Shown: positions 6,680 to 6,743 of the stretch, piece by piece | Numbering within the stretch: the stretch's first letter is position 1 | Layout: each line of letters begins with the position of its first letter | NCBI GenBank assembly: GCA_001310715.1 | Contig: BAXV01000122.1 | Location: forward strand, 1 to 6,743 | DNA: 6,743 nucleotides | DNA from: Pseudovibrio sp. JCM 19062 | GTDB lineage: Bacteria > Pseudomonadota > Alphaproteobacteria > Rhizobiales > Stappiaceae | Reading direction: 5' to 3' | Made by a program: the position numbers and the translations under genes | Notes under the pieces: model-generated | Seen by the model: only the letters and a program-made list of their open reading frames with translations | What the model was told of the DNA's origin: nothing | Database searches by the model: none

Positions 6680-6743
6680 TCAGCGTTTTTCTGCGGACCA
6701 GAGGTCGTCGACGAACTGGTGTTGATCAGTGCCTGACTGAAAG
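6680..6743 (-). CDS. Possible 3' end of a minus-strand gene running in from the right edge
   Basis: Twenty open codons read from the right edge to TGA at 6682-6680, ending HQFVDDLWSAEKR. The composition is protein-like and the orientation matches the hydrolase gene, but 20 codons are too few to identify anything and no clear terminator follows. The rest of 6518-6680 holds only the inverted repeat and promoter candidate listed separately. Confidence 0.2.
   Translation of the reverse strand, partial: FQSGTDQHQFVDDLWSAEKR

Noticed and set aside
1..6743. CRISPR array, insertion sequence, tRNA or rRNA
   Set aside because: No regularly spaced repeats, transposase motifs, terminal inverted repeats with target duplications, cloverleaf or rRNA sequence were seen on either strand.

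Overview
The window looks like chromosomal DNA of a proteobacterium, most likely an alphaproteobacterium. It has moderate GC, Shine-Dalgarno initiation and a two-gene transhydrogenase operon in which PntA carries its own membrane domain, as in Rhodobacter capsulatus. A Rhodobacterales or Stappiaceae-type host such as Pseudovibrio would fit, but that is an inference from style and not a match.

Layout, left to right. (1) 1-2859: pntA (5' end outside the window) and pntB, the proton-translocating NAD(P) transhydrogenase, closed by a strong hairpin terminator. Both genes are interrupted by single-base losses, two each, and repairing these gives proteins of normal family length. (2) 3092-3487: an intact gene for a small lipoprotein of a conserved but uncharacterised family. 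(3) 3503-4033: a bidirectional terminator, then a scar of two back-to-back gene remnants: a minus-strand fragment (3562 to about 3895) and the last ~43 codons of an ABC transporter ATPase on the plus strand (about 3902-4033). (4) 4034-4304: an AT-rich non-coding region rich in small inverted repeats, leading to (5) a two-gene operon for periplasmic cytochrome c' (4305-4766) and a cytochrome b561-type membrane protein (4770-5372), with its own terminator. (6) 5428-6517, minus strand: a DUF2235 alpha/beta hydrolase related to the Tle1 phospholipases, also broken by two single-base losses. (7) 6518-6743: its upstream region and a doubtful gene end at the right edge.

The transhydrogenase uses the proton gradient to make NADPH from NADH. 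The cytochrome pair probably moves electrons between the quinone pool and the periplasm, or handles NO or superoxide there. The lipoprotein and the hydrolase have no functional link visible to either unit.

The most striking pattern is that all six securely placed frame breaks are losses of one base from a run of identical bases, while the reading frames are otherwise free of stops. This points to sequencing or assembly under-calls rather than gene decay, so the three broken genes are probably intact in the organism. The double-ended gene scar near 3900 is the best candidate for a real biological event. I see no convincing new system, CRISPR array, tRNA, rRNA or insertion sequence.
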